From NCBI GenBank assembly GCA_016617785.1, contig JADILM010000002.1, positions 1,550,001 through 1,614,000 on the forward strand: a stretch of DNA of 64,000 bases. Reading direction: 5' to 3'. The position numbers were made by a program, and so were the translations under genes. The stretch is from Sporobolomyces roseus. Taxonomy: Eukaryota > Basidiomycota > Microbotryomycetes > Sporidiobolales > Sporidiobolaceae. Within the stretch, counting starts at the first letter, position 1. Every line of letters begins with the position of its first letter. The notes beneath the pieces were generated by a model. The model saw only the letters and a list, made by a program, of their open reading frames with translations. It searched no databases and was not told the origin of the DNA. Below, in pieces: positions 1 to 12,500 of this stretch.

Positions 1-694
1 AAACTACGAAAGTTTACGATTCCGGTTCTTCAGACTTGTCCCTCCTCAGTACCGCTGGTGTCAAGAGCTTCCTCGGAACCAACACCAAGTAAGTTATCTT
101 TCCTTCTCGACTCGCATGCTGAATCGAGGGAACTGACCTTGTTTTCTCTTTTTTTCGCAGTGCTATCGCTTCTTGGTACCACGCCAACTCTGGACAAGAC
201 TCTACCAATGGTAACTCGTGGTGCTACTTCCCTGTATGTTTCTCTTCTTAGTCCTTGCCGTCGGTCTCACGTACTGACTTTTTGATTCCGACTCTCACAG
301 TACAAGGATTCTTCACCTGGACTCGCCATCTCAGTCGGTACCATGAGGAAGAACTTCCCCGGAGACGAGATGGCAGCTCGCAAGGCTTACTGTGGTCTCG
401 AAGTCGAGGTCACGACTCCCGACGGCAAGACTATGATCCTCGCTGTTATCGACGGATTCGATGTAAGCTTACTTCTTTCTCCTCTTTACTCCTTCTCCTT
501 GCTGATCGATACTGCTTATTCTTCTACAGGATGCCTGGGTCAAGACTCCTACCAGTATCGATGTCATGTACGACTCTTTCACCGAACTCTTCGGAAAGCA
601 AACCAGCAACAAGAACGACGTTATCACCAACGTCTCATGGAGATTCACCGGAACCCGAAACGAGCAATACCGATTCGATGGACCAGGAAACTAA
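1..694 (+). CDS. RlpA/expansin-like double-psi beta-barrel protein, 5' partial
   Basis: The C-terminal 161 residues of a gene that starts before the window. Exons are about 1-88, 161-233, 301-462 and 530-694, all with GT..AG introns, and the reading frame stays open across every junction to TAA at 692-694. The translated segment contains AIASWYHANSGQDSTNGNSW, then SVGTMRKNFPGDEMAARKAYCG, and a late VIDGFDDAWVKTPTSIDVM stretch. The G-x-A-x-W-Y opening and the D-rich strand before the end are typical of the barwin/RlpA-like six-stranded double-psi beta-barrel fold found in expansins, loosenins and cerato-platanin-like secreted fungal proteins. The signal peptide, if any, lies outside the window. 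The family suggests a secreted protein acting on cell-wall polysaccharide, but an enzymatic role is not shown here. Confidence 0.75.
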
Positions 695-1532
695 ACTCCT
701 TCGCCGCCCTCCCCTCAAATCTGTACTCGCAAGCTTCTTCCTTCGCATTTCCGTCTTCTTCGAACTTTCAGCCTGGCCCCTTTCTTACAGTCGTTCCATT
801 TTCACTCGCATCACCCACTTACCCAACAAACATCGTAACAAATAGCAGCAGCAACATCTCTCGACGAGTTTGAGCGCTCCTCCCCACCTCCCTCCTCCTC
901 TTTTTGAATACCTCTCTCTTCTTATCGATTTACGAATTCTCTGGTTAGATTTCACTACTTCACACACTCTTCACGAACTTGTAGCTTCACGAATCCCCCC
1001 TTTGCTTACACCTTAGTCTTAGTCGGATGGACATTTCACCTTTGGCTCTTCTGCAGTAACTTTTCTTCACTCTTTTTAGGTTTTAGATTTCGGATTGAAA
1101 TTCCCTTTGAAAGGAAATACTTGGTTCTCTCTCTACATCTTCCGTCGTCGAGTCCCTGGCGAGCGAGCGAGTGAGCGTTTCGAGAGGAAAACTCGACGGT
1201 CGCAAGATTTCAAGCTCGAGGAGAATGCTTCCTCAGTTCGCGTCTCTTCTCGTCTCCTCCTCCTCTCTCCGGTCGCGAGCGCTCCTCTCGTCATTCACCG
1301 TGTCCTGCAACCTGGTAGCAACAACAATTCTTTGCAGACAGTACAGCACAAACGAAACAACCCTTCACAAACCCAAAAACGACGATCGAAAGTAAAACCT
1401 GGCGACTGCTGTATAACGAATGACGAGAGAGAGGAAGGTATAGTGCTGCGAGTAGTAAAAGTGGATAGAGAGGACGATAGAGAGGGTACAGAAATGGGAT
1501 TTGCGAAGAAGGGAAGGGAGAAGAAGGGGTCT
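695..1532. other. Intergenic, no supported gene
   Basis: This stretch lies between two converging genes. The first 300 bases look like pyrimidine-rich 3' untranslated sequence. An open frame on the plus strand from the ATG at 1224 encodes a 55-residue Ser/Arg-rich peptide resembling a mitochondrial presequence. It has no continuation that I could splice to, so I do not call it a gene. Confidence 0.4.
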
Positions 1533-2032
1533 TCAGGCGTAGGGACACACTCTCGAGCAATCTACATCAGAAACTAGTCAGCGTCGTCAAATAAAGAGAG
1601 TGTAATCGACTCACAAGCACCGCAGAGCAGCAACCTGAAGAATCTCCCGACTTTCTTCCAACTAGACGAGTTGGACGGTTCCTCTTCTTCCAAGTTGCAT
1701 GAGTAAGGAGGTGGAGGTCTTTCTTCTGGGGAGAGATCGATGGAATTCTTGACGAGATAGGGAGGTTCGAGGAAAGGTGGTAGAGGGGGTTGCGAAGGAG
1801 GAGGGAGGAAAGGGAGAGAAGGGAGAAGATATTTCACGACTTGCTTGTCCCTCACTTTGATACGGGATGGTGTACGAGGTGGTAGTGGCCCCTTGAGCTC
1901 CATCTTGTGATCTACACTCGAGACTGTTGAAGGGAGAAGTGAGTTGAAGAGGAAGAGAAGAGGAGAGAAGTTTAGAGAGTTTCGCTCACCCGAGAGCCGC
2001 TTTGAACGAGAAACATATGGAAACACAATCAT
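1533..2032 (-). CDS. Small unrecognised protein, three exons
   Basis: A 126-residue protein predicted from three exons (2032-1990, 1923-1615, 1561-1533) separated by introns of 66 and 53 nt with good GTGAG donors and AG acceptors. The second intron carries a CTGAC branch site. The exon sum is an exact multiple of three. The central part reads DHKMELKGPLPPRTPSRIK, followed by a run of proline and large hydrophobic residues (PFLPPPSQPPLPPFLEPPYL), an ELS-type acidic segment and a basic/hydrophobic tail ending GRFFRLLLCGAYCSRVCPYA. No family recognised. The ATG at 2032 is the first in-frame ATG after an upstream stop, but another upstream exon cannot be excluded. The proline-rich core does not look like random sequence, so I regard it as probably real. 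Confidence 0.5.
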
Positions 2033-2533
2033 ACCTCCCTTCTGACTAGAGCTATCGATAGGGAGAGGGTGAGAAGGAGATGAGAACAAGAAGAATGTAG
2101 GGAGTGAAAGTGCTGCAGCACCGCTGAATAATCTTCTTCGAAGAGAGAGAGATAATTGGCTTCCATTTGCCGCACTTGTCTCTCATGCCATTTGTTGATT
2201 ATCGATCGAGCCCTCGTCGAACGGTTTAGTATCTGGAGAGTTGGAGAACTTCGCTCCGATCAATTTCTTTCTCAAGCCTTCGCAGACGAAATTTTGACGT
2301 CCGAAATGTCTCTCTCTGGTTCTTCTCTTCTCTCTTCTTCGCTGACATTTGCTCGGAGTGCGATCGAGCATAGCCTACTCCAAGCCCTCAGAAAGAGAGC
2401 TATCTTATTTTCTTTCTGACGAAACAAGGCAGTGCTCAATCGCTCGACATCTCTCGCAATCTGCCTCTCAAGATCGCTCCCATTCTGTAGTTGACCGGAA
2501 CAACCTTTTCAACATCGTCTCTACCCGATCCCT
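2033..2533. other. Intergenic between two minus-strand genes
   Basis: This contains the 3' untranslated region of the aminotransferase gene and the upstream region of the small gene. It is rich in CTCT/GAGA runs. No conserved coding signal or structured element seen. Confidence 0.4.
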
Positions 2534-4521
2534 TCACTTTGCGAGATCCTTTCCAAACACTTCATGCAAATCTTTCCCTTCCTTCTCCAACCTTTGAATC
2601 TTCTCCACAACCCTCTGGATAGCATCGAGACCTGTGGGAGACGACGTATCAGTATCTCTGACTCCAATGAGAGGAAAAGTCGAACTCACCTCTATCGAGT
2701 TCTTTCAAAGGGGGACCGAACGACAACCTGACAAACTTGTCACAAGGTGAATCGAGCAGGTTCCTCCTGTTAGACGGATTGACATCAAAGAACTGGCCTG
2801 GCACGACGATAACCTTCTCCTTCAAGCATTCCTCGAAGAAAACCATCCCTGACGAGAGAGGTTTCGGAAGTTGCCTCAAATCGAGCCAGATGTAGAAAGT
2901 TGCGTTCGGGGGATTCTTGATTTCGAACCCCATCGAAGTGAGACGTTTGAGGACATGGTCGCGTTTGTGAAGGAAGTGGGATTGGAGTGCGGCACGATCT
3001 GTTCGAACTCGTTCAGGGTCGAGGAGTGGAAGTGCCGCTCGTTGAAGAATGTGAGAGGCCTGTAAGCGATGAAGAGGTCGTGAAGGAAGAGTAATATGAG
3101 CGTAAGTTTGGAAGATTGCGAAGAGGGAGAGGAGATGACTCACGCCCCCATCCAAGAAGCCGCCCGATTGTCCAAGTGCTGAAATCAGAGTCTCTGGTCC
3201 GATACACCAGCACACGCGCCAACCGGGCAAACGAAAACCTTTTGTGAGCCCACCTATCAAAATAATATTGTCCTCGTTGACGTCCTCGACGAATTCGGCA
3301 GCAGAAACTTGATCGAGACCGTCTTGATATATGTACTGATCGTAGAATTCATCGAGAACCAGTGTGATGCCTTTCTTCCTTGAAATCTCGACGAGTTGTT
3401 TCAATTCTTCGCCATGGATCACCTGTCCTGTCGGGTTGTGAGGATTCGAGAGCATGAGTGCTGAGAGTCCGAGGTCGTCAATCTGTTGTGAGAGCTTCTC
3501 GGGGTTGAGGTGGTATGCGTCGTCTTCGTGGAGGATCGAGGGAAGGGGAACGATTCGTTTGAAAGCGGACAAAATTTGATCGTAGCTACCAGGAAAAAGG
3601 GATTAGCTGAGGTCGGGACTGTAAGAAATAGAGAGAGAGACGTCCCAGGTATACTCGGGAACGGTGTAAGCTACGAGGACATCTCCAATCACTGCTGAAA
3701 CTCGTGTCAAACCAGCTCGTCTGAGAAAGAGCAAGAAACGTCAACTCTGTCAATCGGAGTGAGCCGCAAACAGTCGTGATCTCACCCTCCCGGTACAATG
3801 CAAACGTTCGAAGCTTTGCTGTGAGAGGAAATTATGGTGAATCTCTCGGTAGAAGTGCGCTCGATGATTTCGGAAGGCTTACTATTGCGACTTCTTCCCT
3901 TTTCGATACAAATCGTTGTAGAGTTTCGCTACCGCTTCACGTAGAGCTGGAACACCTGTCGGTGGCGCGTACTGGCACCGGGCGAGAGAAAGAGAGAGAG
4001 ATCAGTTTCGCGCTGACAATTGAAGAAAACGTAGACTAACCTCGTTGACATCCGCTCCTCCTTCTGCTGATAGCTCCTCCAAGTTGATCAAGTTCGGTCG
4101 AGGTAATGATCCAGGGATGTGTCCAGTCTCAGGAGCTCCTTGTCCAAAATTCGCCCACTGCGAAGGATCATTTCAAACGAATTCAATCAGAAATCAAACG
4201 AAAGAAAAGCTGCGAGAGATCGGGGTGACGTACTTCAGGTGATCCTGCCGTGAAACCGTTTGCAGTAGCTCGTTCACTGACATAGAGGACACCGGTAGAT
4301 CCAGGGGGAACAACTCCTGGCACAACATGGGGCGCTTTCCCTTTTGAATGATGAGAGTGCCCGGGTTTCGAGCGGTAGAGCTGATGCGCTTCACTGGAAG
4401 ATTCATCTGTATGGAGGCAGAAAAGGGGAGAGAGAAGGGACGTCAGAAAGAAGTGGGGATCGAATGAGGTCGAAAAGCGCTGAAGAGAGGTAGACGCACG
4501 CTCGTGATCTTGATCAGTCAT
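2534..4521 (-). CDS. PLP-dependent aminotransferase, class I/II
   Basis: A multi-exon gene starting at ATG 4521 (MTDQDHE...) and ending at TGA 2534. Order of features: an N-terminal WANFGQGAPETG segment, the small-domain stretch YAPPTGVPALREAVA, then VCIVPGGRAGLTRVSAVIGD, the cofactor-contact motif SNPHNPTGQ, DEFYDQYIY, and the Schiff-base lysine in GGLTKGFRLPGWR. These are hallmarks of fold-type I aspartate/alanine-type aminotransferases. The C-terminal domain holds a FVRLSFGP-like substrate-arginine motif. The donor after AYTVP is a GTATAC site; using it restores the frame to DYDQILSAF. The final exon adds an amphipathic tail. The gene is divergent from the DUF4211 gene, with only 129 bp between start codons. 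Substrate cannot be read from sequence; fungal relatives are often annotated as N-succinyl-diaminopimelate- or alanine-aminotransferase-like. Confidence 0.85.
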
Positions 4522-4650
4522 CCCTGCGCTGTCTGAGAGTCACCCAAGCGAATCTCGAGGTTGAAGTGAGGAGAGAGAAGCAGAGAGAGATGAGAATAAT
4601 TTCTTGACTTTCAACTCTTCACCGACAAAGCCTGCGGGCTCAAATTTACC
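4522..4650. promoter_or_regulatory. Short divergent promoter region
   Basis: Only 129 bp separate the start codons of the aminotransferase (minus) and DUF4211 (plus) genes, so both promoters and 5' leaders must lie here or overlap the neighbouring transcription unit. It contains AGAGAGAGAAG-type purine runs; no TATA box obvious. Confidence 0.45.
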
Positions 4651-7607
4651 ATGGAAGGACTCAAGCAGTCTACGCTAGACTTTAGCAAAGGTCAAGTGAG
4701 AATCTCGAGTCGTTCCCCTTCACTTGACGCCCGTCCCTCTCCAGAAATTCCTTCAACAACCAAACACACCAAACGGAAACCTGTGACCCAGGCATTCGAT
4801 CACGGCAAGCATAGGCAACAGGATGGTTATGTCAGTGATGGAAAGGAAGTGAGCGAGTCGGAGGAGGAAGCTAAACTCGAGACCACTTCAAGAGGGAGGA
4901 AACAAGTCAAGGTATCGAGTGATGAGGACCAAAGCCAGAGTGGGACAGAGGATGAAGAGAGTGGGACAGAGGATGAAGAGAGTGAGGAAATGGATAGTGA
5001 AGATATGATGGATCTCGAAGCTTCAGATGATGAGGATTATCAATCGGGAGATTCACTCGACGAAGATGAGGGAGGCAACCGGCGAAGGAAGAAGAAGGAC
5101 AAAGGCAAGGGCAAACGAAAAAGGAGAGAGAGTACGGATGAGAGTGTAGAGGTCATCGAACCCAAGAAGAAAGTCGACAAGGGGAAGAGGAGAAAGATTG
5201 TCGAATCGGATGACGACGACGTCGAGATCATCGAACAGCCTGTCGCTTCTACCTCTGTGAGTACATATCGCTGTTTCAAACAGTGGCAACCAAGCTGACC
5301 CATCAACACACTCGCAGCGCGCTACCGCTTCGCAAACTCCCCTTTCCCCTTCTCGCCCAACCTCTCATCGAGCCCGCCCTCCCTCGAGCTTCCTCGGAGT
5401 CATTATCCCACCTCAAAGTCACTCGAAGAGTCCCTCAGCAACTCCCGTTCCTCGCTCACCAGTCAAGCCGAACAGCCAGAGTCAGAAATCGAAACTTGTA
5501 CCGGCGAATGACAGTGAAGACTCGGATTCACCACCTCTTCGACTCCCTTCCTCCAGTACCAATAAGAAGAAAGGCAAGAAACGAGCTGTAGTCGCTTCCT
5601 CTTCTTCCTCAGCATCCGATTCCTCACCTTTCGAAGAACCCGAATCACTCCGGAAAGCTCGCAAGAAACGACAAGAACGTTCACGAGCCGATTCCTCAAC
5701 GCCCAAGAAGAAGAGAAGTAAGAAGAAGAAGTTAGGGAAGCTCAGTCAAGGAGTGAGGGACCGTCGATCAGCGGATGAATCGAGTGAATCCGAGGGAGAG
5801 TCGGAGAGTAACTTCTTTGTGGTCGATGATGATGTGGAAGAATCTAGTGAATGGAGCGAGAGTGAGAGGGAGAGATTGCTGGGAGTTAATCAGGCGAGGA
5901 AGAAGCGAAAGGAGTTGGAGGAGATCAGGGAGAGGGATAAGGAGGAAGTCAGGAGGAAACGATTAGCGGCGAAGGAGAAAGGGAAGGGGAAAGAGAAGGC
6001 TGTCGAGTCAGACGTGGAGGACGACGACGAAGATGAACCGGTCAGGAGTGGGAGGAGAATACCGGAGAAGGCAAAAGGGAAAGCGAAGGAAAAGAAAACC
6101 AAGTCGAAATCGAAGAAAGGGAAAAGTAAGAAAGTGGTCGAGGCACTGGAAGAGTCTGAAGAAAATGAGGAAGATCTTGGGATTGACGGAGAAGAGACAG
6201 TCGTCGATCAGAGGTTACGAACGACGAAATCTTCGACGGCGAACAAGTTTGAGCAATTGAGAGCAGCTCGTCAAAGCAGTAAGCACCAGTTTCTCTACTA
6301 TTGCTGACTGTGGCTACTCTACTGATACCGTTCTTACTTTGATAGAGCTAGGATCGAGTTCTCAAGCACCAATCGTCATCGATTCGAGTAACGAAGGGTC
6401 TGCATCTCCCGCTCCTGTACGAAGGAAAGGACCTCGCTATGCAGGCGGATATGAATCAGACGAAGGCGAGTCAGAGGGCGACTCTGCGACGTCTGGACAA
6501 AGAGATCAATCGCAACACGACGACGATTCAGACGATTTCATCGCTTCGGATGGAGAGATTGAGGATGATGAAGAGGCTCAGAGAGAGATGGACAAGATCA
6601 GGAGTCGAGCCCAAGGGTTCAATTATTACTTGAAGGTTCGTTTTCTTCCCTCAATCAGCTTCGCGTGAATCACGCTGACTAGAAATTCGTCGATCAGAAC
6701 TACCTCCTCTATCTTGTCCACCTCATCGTTGTTCCTGAAGCAGATTGGCTCGCGGCAGACCCCGAGTTCCGAGATGCTCAACAGAAGGTCGAGGGTCGCT
6801 TACAAGGCATTGTTTCCAGCGGAATCTCATCGGGAGGTTGGAAACCCGACTTCAAAGCAGTCGTCGATGCTCGACCCAACTTCGATTATCAAGATCTCAC
6901 TGGACTACCACCCTGCGACGCGTGTTCTGCGGGTGAACATCGAAGAGCTGTATTCGTCGGAACGTTCTCGGGAGCAAGGTACAATCGCAAAACCTTGAAA
7001 CCGCTCGAGACTTCCGATGAGGAATCATCTAGCTCGTCTTCCTCGTCTTCCGACGATGACTCGGAGGATCAAGATAAAGCCCATCCGCTGAGCATGACGC
7101 AGAAGACTAGTACTCGAAAGAACAAGAAGAAGAATCGTAGACGTAAAGATCGAGATCAAGAGTTCACCTTCAATCGTTAGTCTTCCCTGCTCCTGTATTG
7201 TCGGAAGTCTTTCGCTGACAATCCTCATGCATCTATAGTCGGGAGATTCTGTGCTGGTCGCTGTATCACCTATCATCAACTCCAGCATTGGTCGTACAAC
7301 ACTCGACAAAAGGTCGCTCGCAAGGTTCTTCCTCTCCTCGACACGTCTGTCAAAGCAGCAAAGAGGAAGAAGGGAATGACGCCCGACGAGTGGTTGAAAG
7401 CGCAGCAGAAAGTCAGAAGGTTGAAAGAGAAAGACGCTTCGAGAATCGGAGGAGTTCTCGATCGAAAGGGTGTGATCAAAGATGTGAGCTCATTTCCGCT
7501 CACTCGCATTCATCGACGGTACTGAAGAGGGATCTTTTGATCGATAGCTCGCAGACACTATCGAAGCACAACTCGACAGAGCGATCAAGGATTTCTCATC
7601 TGGATAA
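4651..7607 (+). CDS. DUF4211 domain nuclear protein
   Basis: Six exons (4651-5256, 5318-6278, 6346-6635, 6698-7175, 7239-7483, 7548-7607) give 879 residues. The first two thirds are low complexity: long acidic blocks (repeats of SGTEDEE), Lys/Arg-rich blocks with likely nuclear localisation signals, and serine runs. The N-terminus MEGLKQSTLDF recalls PIP-box-like QxxLxxF motifs. The ordered part begins at DDFIASDGEIEDDEE and continues with a NYLLYLVHLIVVPEADWL helix, a CDACSAGEHRRAV cysteine pair, a serine run, and GRFCAGRCITYHQLQHW. This layout matches the fungal DUF4211 domain. Function is unknown; charge pattern and localisation signals suggest a chromatin- or DNA-associated role. It converges on the next gene with only 44 bp between stop codons. 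Confidence 0.8.
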
Positions 7608-7651
7608 ATAATGCAACTCTTTTCTTTAGTCTAAAATCTTCGTCTGTCTAA

Positions 7652-9182
7652 TCAAGTTCTACTTCGTAACACGCGTCCTCCATCAATGTCAATACTCGTT
7701 GTTTCCGCTGTCGGTGCCTCGACAGTCTCTTCCTTCGAAGCTTCTCCATTCTTCGGCTCCTCTCCCTCATCTGCCTGCTTCTTTTCCTTTTTGTCCTTCT
7801 CTTCCAGTTCTTTCTTCTCTCGTTCCTTCCTCTCTTCCTCTCCATCTTCCCAACCCCAAACCTCCTTGACTTCCTTTCGGAACAACGCCGTGAGAGTGAC
7901 ACTCGCGACGCAAGCCGGACTGATGTAAAGGAGAGCCGGCTGCGCTGCACGGAAAGTATGCATGACGAAAATTGTTGTCACTAGTGCGGCGATGTAGGCG
8001 ATGAAAGTGTTTCGATAGTAAGGTGTCGGGAATCGATCAGTGGCTCGAGGGGGAGAGGCGGATTTGGAGAGAGCTCGTTTGATCGCTTGGTGGTAATCGA
8101 ATCGGAGGGCGAGAGAGAGGAACGATCCGGGTAGAACAATGTCACCTAAGCCTAGGAGCGTGAAGTCCCTTGCATTGATGAGATCCTTTGGGAAGACGAT
8201 TTTGATCGGCGCGTTGAAATTCTGGTTAGAAGTCAAAGTGATCAACGACGAGCCGATTTGAGCGATGGATGATAAACTTACTTGAGCAACCGAGACCATG
8301 ACGTTTGCCTTCTCGCCAAAGACAGCTTTGGTTCCAAAAACAAACCAAATATCATATAGAAAAAGTCCGCCGAGAAGAATGGAACCGGTGAGGAAAGAGT
8401 CGTGGTAGAACAGGCTGATGGAAGAGTAAGCGAAGGAGAGAGCGAGGAGGTTGGAGAGGATCCAATGTTGGGTGTACTGTTGCGAGATCGTGAGAGCGAG
8501 AGCGGCGAAAACGGCGAAAACGTGTAGCTTGGTGAAGGAGAATCGGAATTGCTCTTCCGTGTTCTTCTTGAACAATACCTTGTACTGTAAACGAAGGAGT
8601 TAAGAGCTAGGTTTGGCGCGAACGAAGGAGGAACAAGCGAAAGCTTACTTTGTCTAATTTTCCCGTTCGTTCCTTTCCGATCAAACGCTTCGAGACGTCC
8701 GAGATTCCGCCCGTCAATGCACCAGTTCCCATGATTGCGAGATAGCCTCCGAGAACCTTGTTGATGAGTGCTTTGTCCAGATACTTGAATGCGAAGAATA
8801 AGGAGAGAAGGACGACGCTGCCTATGATCGGGAACAGGTAGGCATCCTCGGCCTAACAGGATCAAAGCAATCAGTCTCAGTTTTATGTCTGACAGCGTAC
8901 GAGCTCTACGGCAGCGAATACTCACCGTCAGACGCTCCACATCACTATCCTCATCTTCCTCCTCTGCGTTTTCCTTGCTGTCCTTGTCGTCCTGGCCAGC
9001 CAGTTCCTTCCATTTCTTCTTGACTGATCTGGGTACCTGCGAGCATCGGAATGAGCTGAGCCGAGTGTGAGAGATCTTTGGAGATGAAGGAAACGTACTC
9101 GAAGGGAAGCATTTGCGCCTAGGTGAATCGGTACTAACGCCATGACAAGTAGCGCCAGGTAGCTGCGGTATAAGCCGTTCAT
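7652..9182 (-). CDS. Signal peptide peptidase family intramembrane aspartyl protease
   Basis: Starts at ATG 9182 (MNGLYRSYLALLVMALVPIH) and ends at TGA 7652, with five exons. It encodes a polytopic membrane protein of the A22B family. Diagnostic motifs seen: YDIWFVFGT (first catalytic Asp in YD), GLGDIVLPGSFLSLALRFD (second catalytic Asp in GLGD) and AAQPALLYISP (the PAL motif). A luminal or cytosolic acidic insert (KDSKENAEEEDEDSD) follows the first membrane segment. The C-terminus is a long charged Glu/Lys tail instead of a short KKXX signal. Family members cleave signal peptides and other type II transmembrane segments in the ER membrane; the yeast relative is Ypf1. All three active-site motifs are intact, so an active protease is expected. 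Confidence 0.9.
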
Positions 9183-9559
9183 TGTTGAGTGAGGGAGTTG
9201 TCGAGAAAGAGGGAGGAAACGTTAAACGAATTCGATCAACTTTTCGAAGTTGCGGGCTTCGCAATCAGCTATTTTCGGCACTGACCGATCTTTACGGCTC
9301 CCCGCCGGAGTCTGTCGCAAGCAAGTAGAGTAAGACGCATGGCATTGAACAACAGAGGGGGTATAATTAGGATACTAAAAGCTAGAGAATGCGTTCAAAC
9401 GGGTGATAGGGATACAGGGTTGAACAGGAACGGGCAAGCGTAGAATAAGAGTATAGAAGTAGATAGAATGGTGAATGCGTTCAGTATGGACAGTGATCGT
9501 CGTGAAAATGCGAAAGTTTTGTTCGTTTCCGAGTTTCGTGTTCGTCGTCCTCTGGAAAT
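9183..9559. other. Intergenic between two minus-strand genes
   Basis: Upstream region of the SPP gene and 3' region of the phospholipase D gene. Nothing beyond ordinary untranslated sequence recognised. Confidence 0.4.
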
Positions 9560-12500
9560 CTAAATGACAGCACGTAACGCACTGATACATCCGACGTCTT
9601 CTCCACGGTCGAGTTCCTCCCTCGTATCAGGATCTCGCCAGATTCCGTCCACCGGGTCGACTTTTCCATAGCGATGAGTCGATTGATTCGTTCGAAGTTG
9701 GTCCATCCAGTCTGCGACGATCTGAGGGTTATCGACTAGCACGTTCGCTTCTTGAGAGTGCCAGAACGATTGAGAGTCGAGGTTACCGTTTCCTAGAATA
9801 GCACATTGACCGTCGACCGCGAGGAACTTGATCTGATCGATCACCACACACACGAGGTGTCAGTCAACAGCTTCCGCGATCGATTAGCTGCGAAAAATGA
9901 ACGTACATGACAATTGCGACTCTTTGCGATAGCGCGAATAGGTCGAATCTGATCTTTACCTGAGAGAGGGAAGGCATCGAATCAGCTCTAGTTTCTATGG
10001 CGGGAAAGCAGGAGAGGCTCACCGGTATACCAGTAAACGTGCAAGTTCTTCGCTTTCCCTTTAGCTGAAAGCTGAGAGTATAAGCGAGCGACAACTTGTT
10101 CATTCGTTCCTCCTTGGAAAGGAATCGATTCTCCTTTGTCGTTGAAACCGAGATCGAGGAACAGCGTAACTTGGATCCCTTCCTTCGCTTTCCCACCTCG
10201 AGAACAAGCTTCGACGATACCTCGGACGATTGGTCGAGCGTTGAGAGTTGGCGTTTGACTGCCAACGAGGAGAAGCGTCAATTTGGATTCGTATGGAGAA
10301 TGAAGGGACGACAGACTTACATGAAGACGTTGTTCTCAGCATAACGAAGAGCGGCAAGCCAAGCTGCGTCTTGAGGACAGCGAATATCGTTGTGACCTGG
10401 TGAACCGTGAGGTCTTCGATTCACGAGAGCGATAGCTACATTTTCGAAAGACTCTTGTCAGCGAAATCATCAAGAGCTGATGGAGAGAGGTAAAGCGTAC
10501 GACAAGGCTTGTGTTTGCGATGTAACATGTGAGGTTTGAAATCGCTAATCAAACTTTCGTCTTCAATCGCGGCTTGAATCTCGGTGAGGGCACCAGCGTT
10601 GAGCGCTTTCGAGAGTGCAGCGAGCCGAGCACTACTGGCGGTACCTTTCGAAGGGGAGACGGGAGAGTCGGAAGCATTGCTCTTTTCCGTCGTTGTCGGA
10701 GGAGGTTGATGAGGGAGAGTGAGACCTTGAGAAGCATCGGCGACTTCGAAGCCAGGAGGAAGCTCGGAGTTTGATGCTGCAGCAGTTGAAGCTAGCGATA
10801 GAACGAAGAGGATCAGCCCACACTCAAGTTTCTCGAAAGAGAGAAACGGGAACTCACGCTCGGTATTGACTTTAAGATCTTCCCTGTTCCCGATCCTCGT
10901 CGCTCCTGCATCACCAAAGTCCTGAGAAGCGACACCTTGAGCTTGTAATTGCCTCATCTCCAGTTCTTCTGTCTTTGCTTGGTCGTCTCCAGCGACGCTC
11001 TTGTCACTCTTCTTGCTGTGTAAATCGATTCCGCTGTCGGCGACGCTCGATCGGCCTTCGAGATAGGATGCGGGAACCTCGGTAGGTGCTTCTCCTGGTG
11101 TAGCGAGAGTAGCAGAAGTTTGACCGTGAGGAGCGGTCGAAACTCCCGTCGCAGCCGAGGGACTCATCGAGATATCCCTGGTTTGATTCGAAGTTTGTTG
11201 TCCACCCATCCCTAGAGCTAGACGTGCCCTTTCCTCACGAGCCTTGTCGACGAGTTGCATGACGAGACCAGCGAATTTTCCTCCTCCATGTTCGTTTCCT
11301 CCTTCTCCCTCTTCTGGTGTCGTCGCGCCACTTCCTCCAAACCAAGCCATTCGATGATGTCCCAATCCGACTCCAGGTGTGTTCGGCGATGATTCTCGAC
11401 CCCACCATTCAGGAGGAGACAAGCGATCCCGTTGTTCTCCTTTTTGTGCTTTCGCATCTTCTCGATTGAGCAGGATTCGAGCGGCTTTCGCAGCTTTGGC
11501 GACGTCGATTTGTGCAAGATAGATGTTCGAGTCGGCGAATGTATAGGCGAAGGGAGAGGGAGCGTGAGTGGAGTAGGGAGAAGGTTCGGCGAGACAGGGT
11601 AAGGAAGGGGTCAAAACATTGTTCCATCTGTTCGAGCCATAGTGAGTCAGCCGAGCTCGACGAGACGTGAAGATAAGCCTCACGAGATGAGGATGTTGTC
11701 GTAGATCGAATCGACGATATGTCCTTCGAGGTGAATCATCATCTGTAAACGACAAAGTTGTTAAGTAGCGTTTTCGACTGAACATAATCCTATCACTCAC
11801 CTCGAGATTTGGTCGATCTTGAATGTTGTTTGAGTTGAGTACGGCGATCTTTCGATCAACGACCATAGCTTTTTGATGGAAAGTGCCGACTAGCGGTCGA
11901 TGGAAATTGACGACTTGTAAACTGATATTTGGTACTTCTTTCGGATCAGGTAGACCTAGAGGGATCCAAGTTGAAGGAGAGACAGGAACGTGATTGCTGT
12001 GAGACTGATGTCAGCTTCGAGCGAGTTGAAGAGGGTCTCGAGAATGGCTCACTTCCAAAGTTGAGGAATAGCTCCTCGATCCCACATGATCTTGACTACA
12101 ATCTTCTGCCCTTTTCTCTCGCCTACTCGCCTATCGAGCTCCCGAATTCCTGCTGAGACCGTGTTGACCGAATCGGATGGTCTGGAGAAACAGAAAAAAT
12201 CAGATTGAATCGACGGTGTTCGATGCTTGGGCGTAGCTTACTGCCAGTAATCTATGGGAGAGATACGCGTGTCAGTTATAGCTCGGTATCGGCGAGGGAA
12301 TGGACGACTTACTCGTCACTAAGAACACCTCCTTTTCAGCGAGAACGACTGTCGACGAATCCATCAGTCCAGCTCAAAACCTCGCGGGACGCAAATCGTG
12401 TACTCACTGACGTCGTAATAATGCTTCATGATATCGGGAATAGTCGAAACAACACTGAGAGGGATCGTTCCTTGAGTTCCGAGGAGAGAAGGTGAAACGT

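Noticed and set aside
1224..1391. 55-codon plus-strand frame resembling a mitochondrial presequence
   Set aside because: No downstream exon could be joined and there is no family match; it lies in the 3' flank between converging genes.
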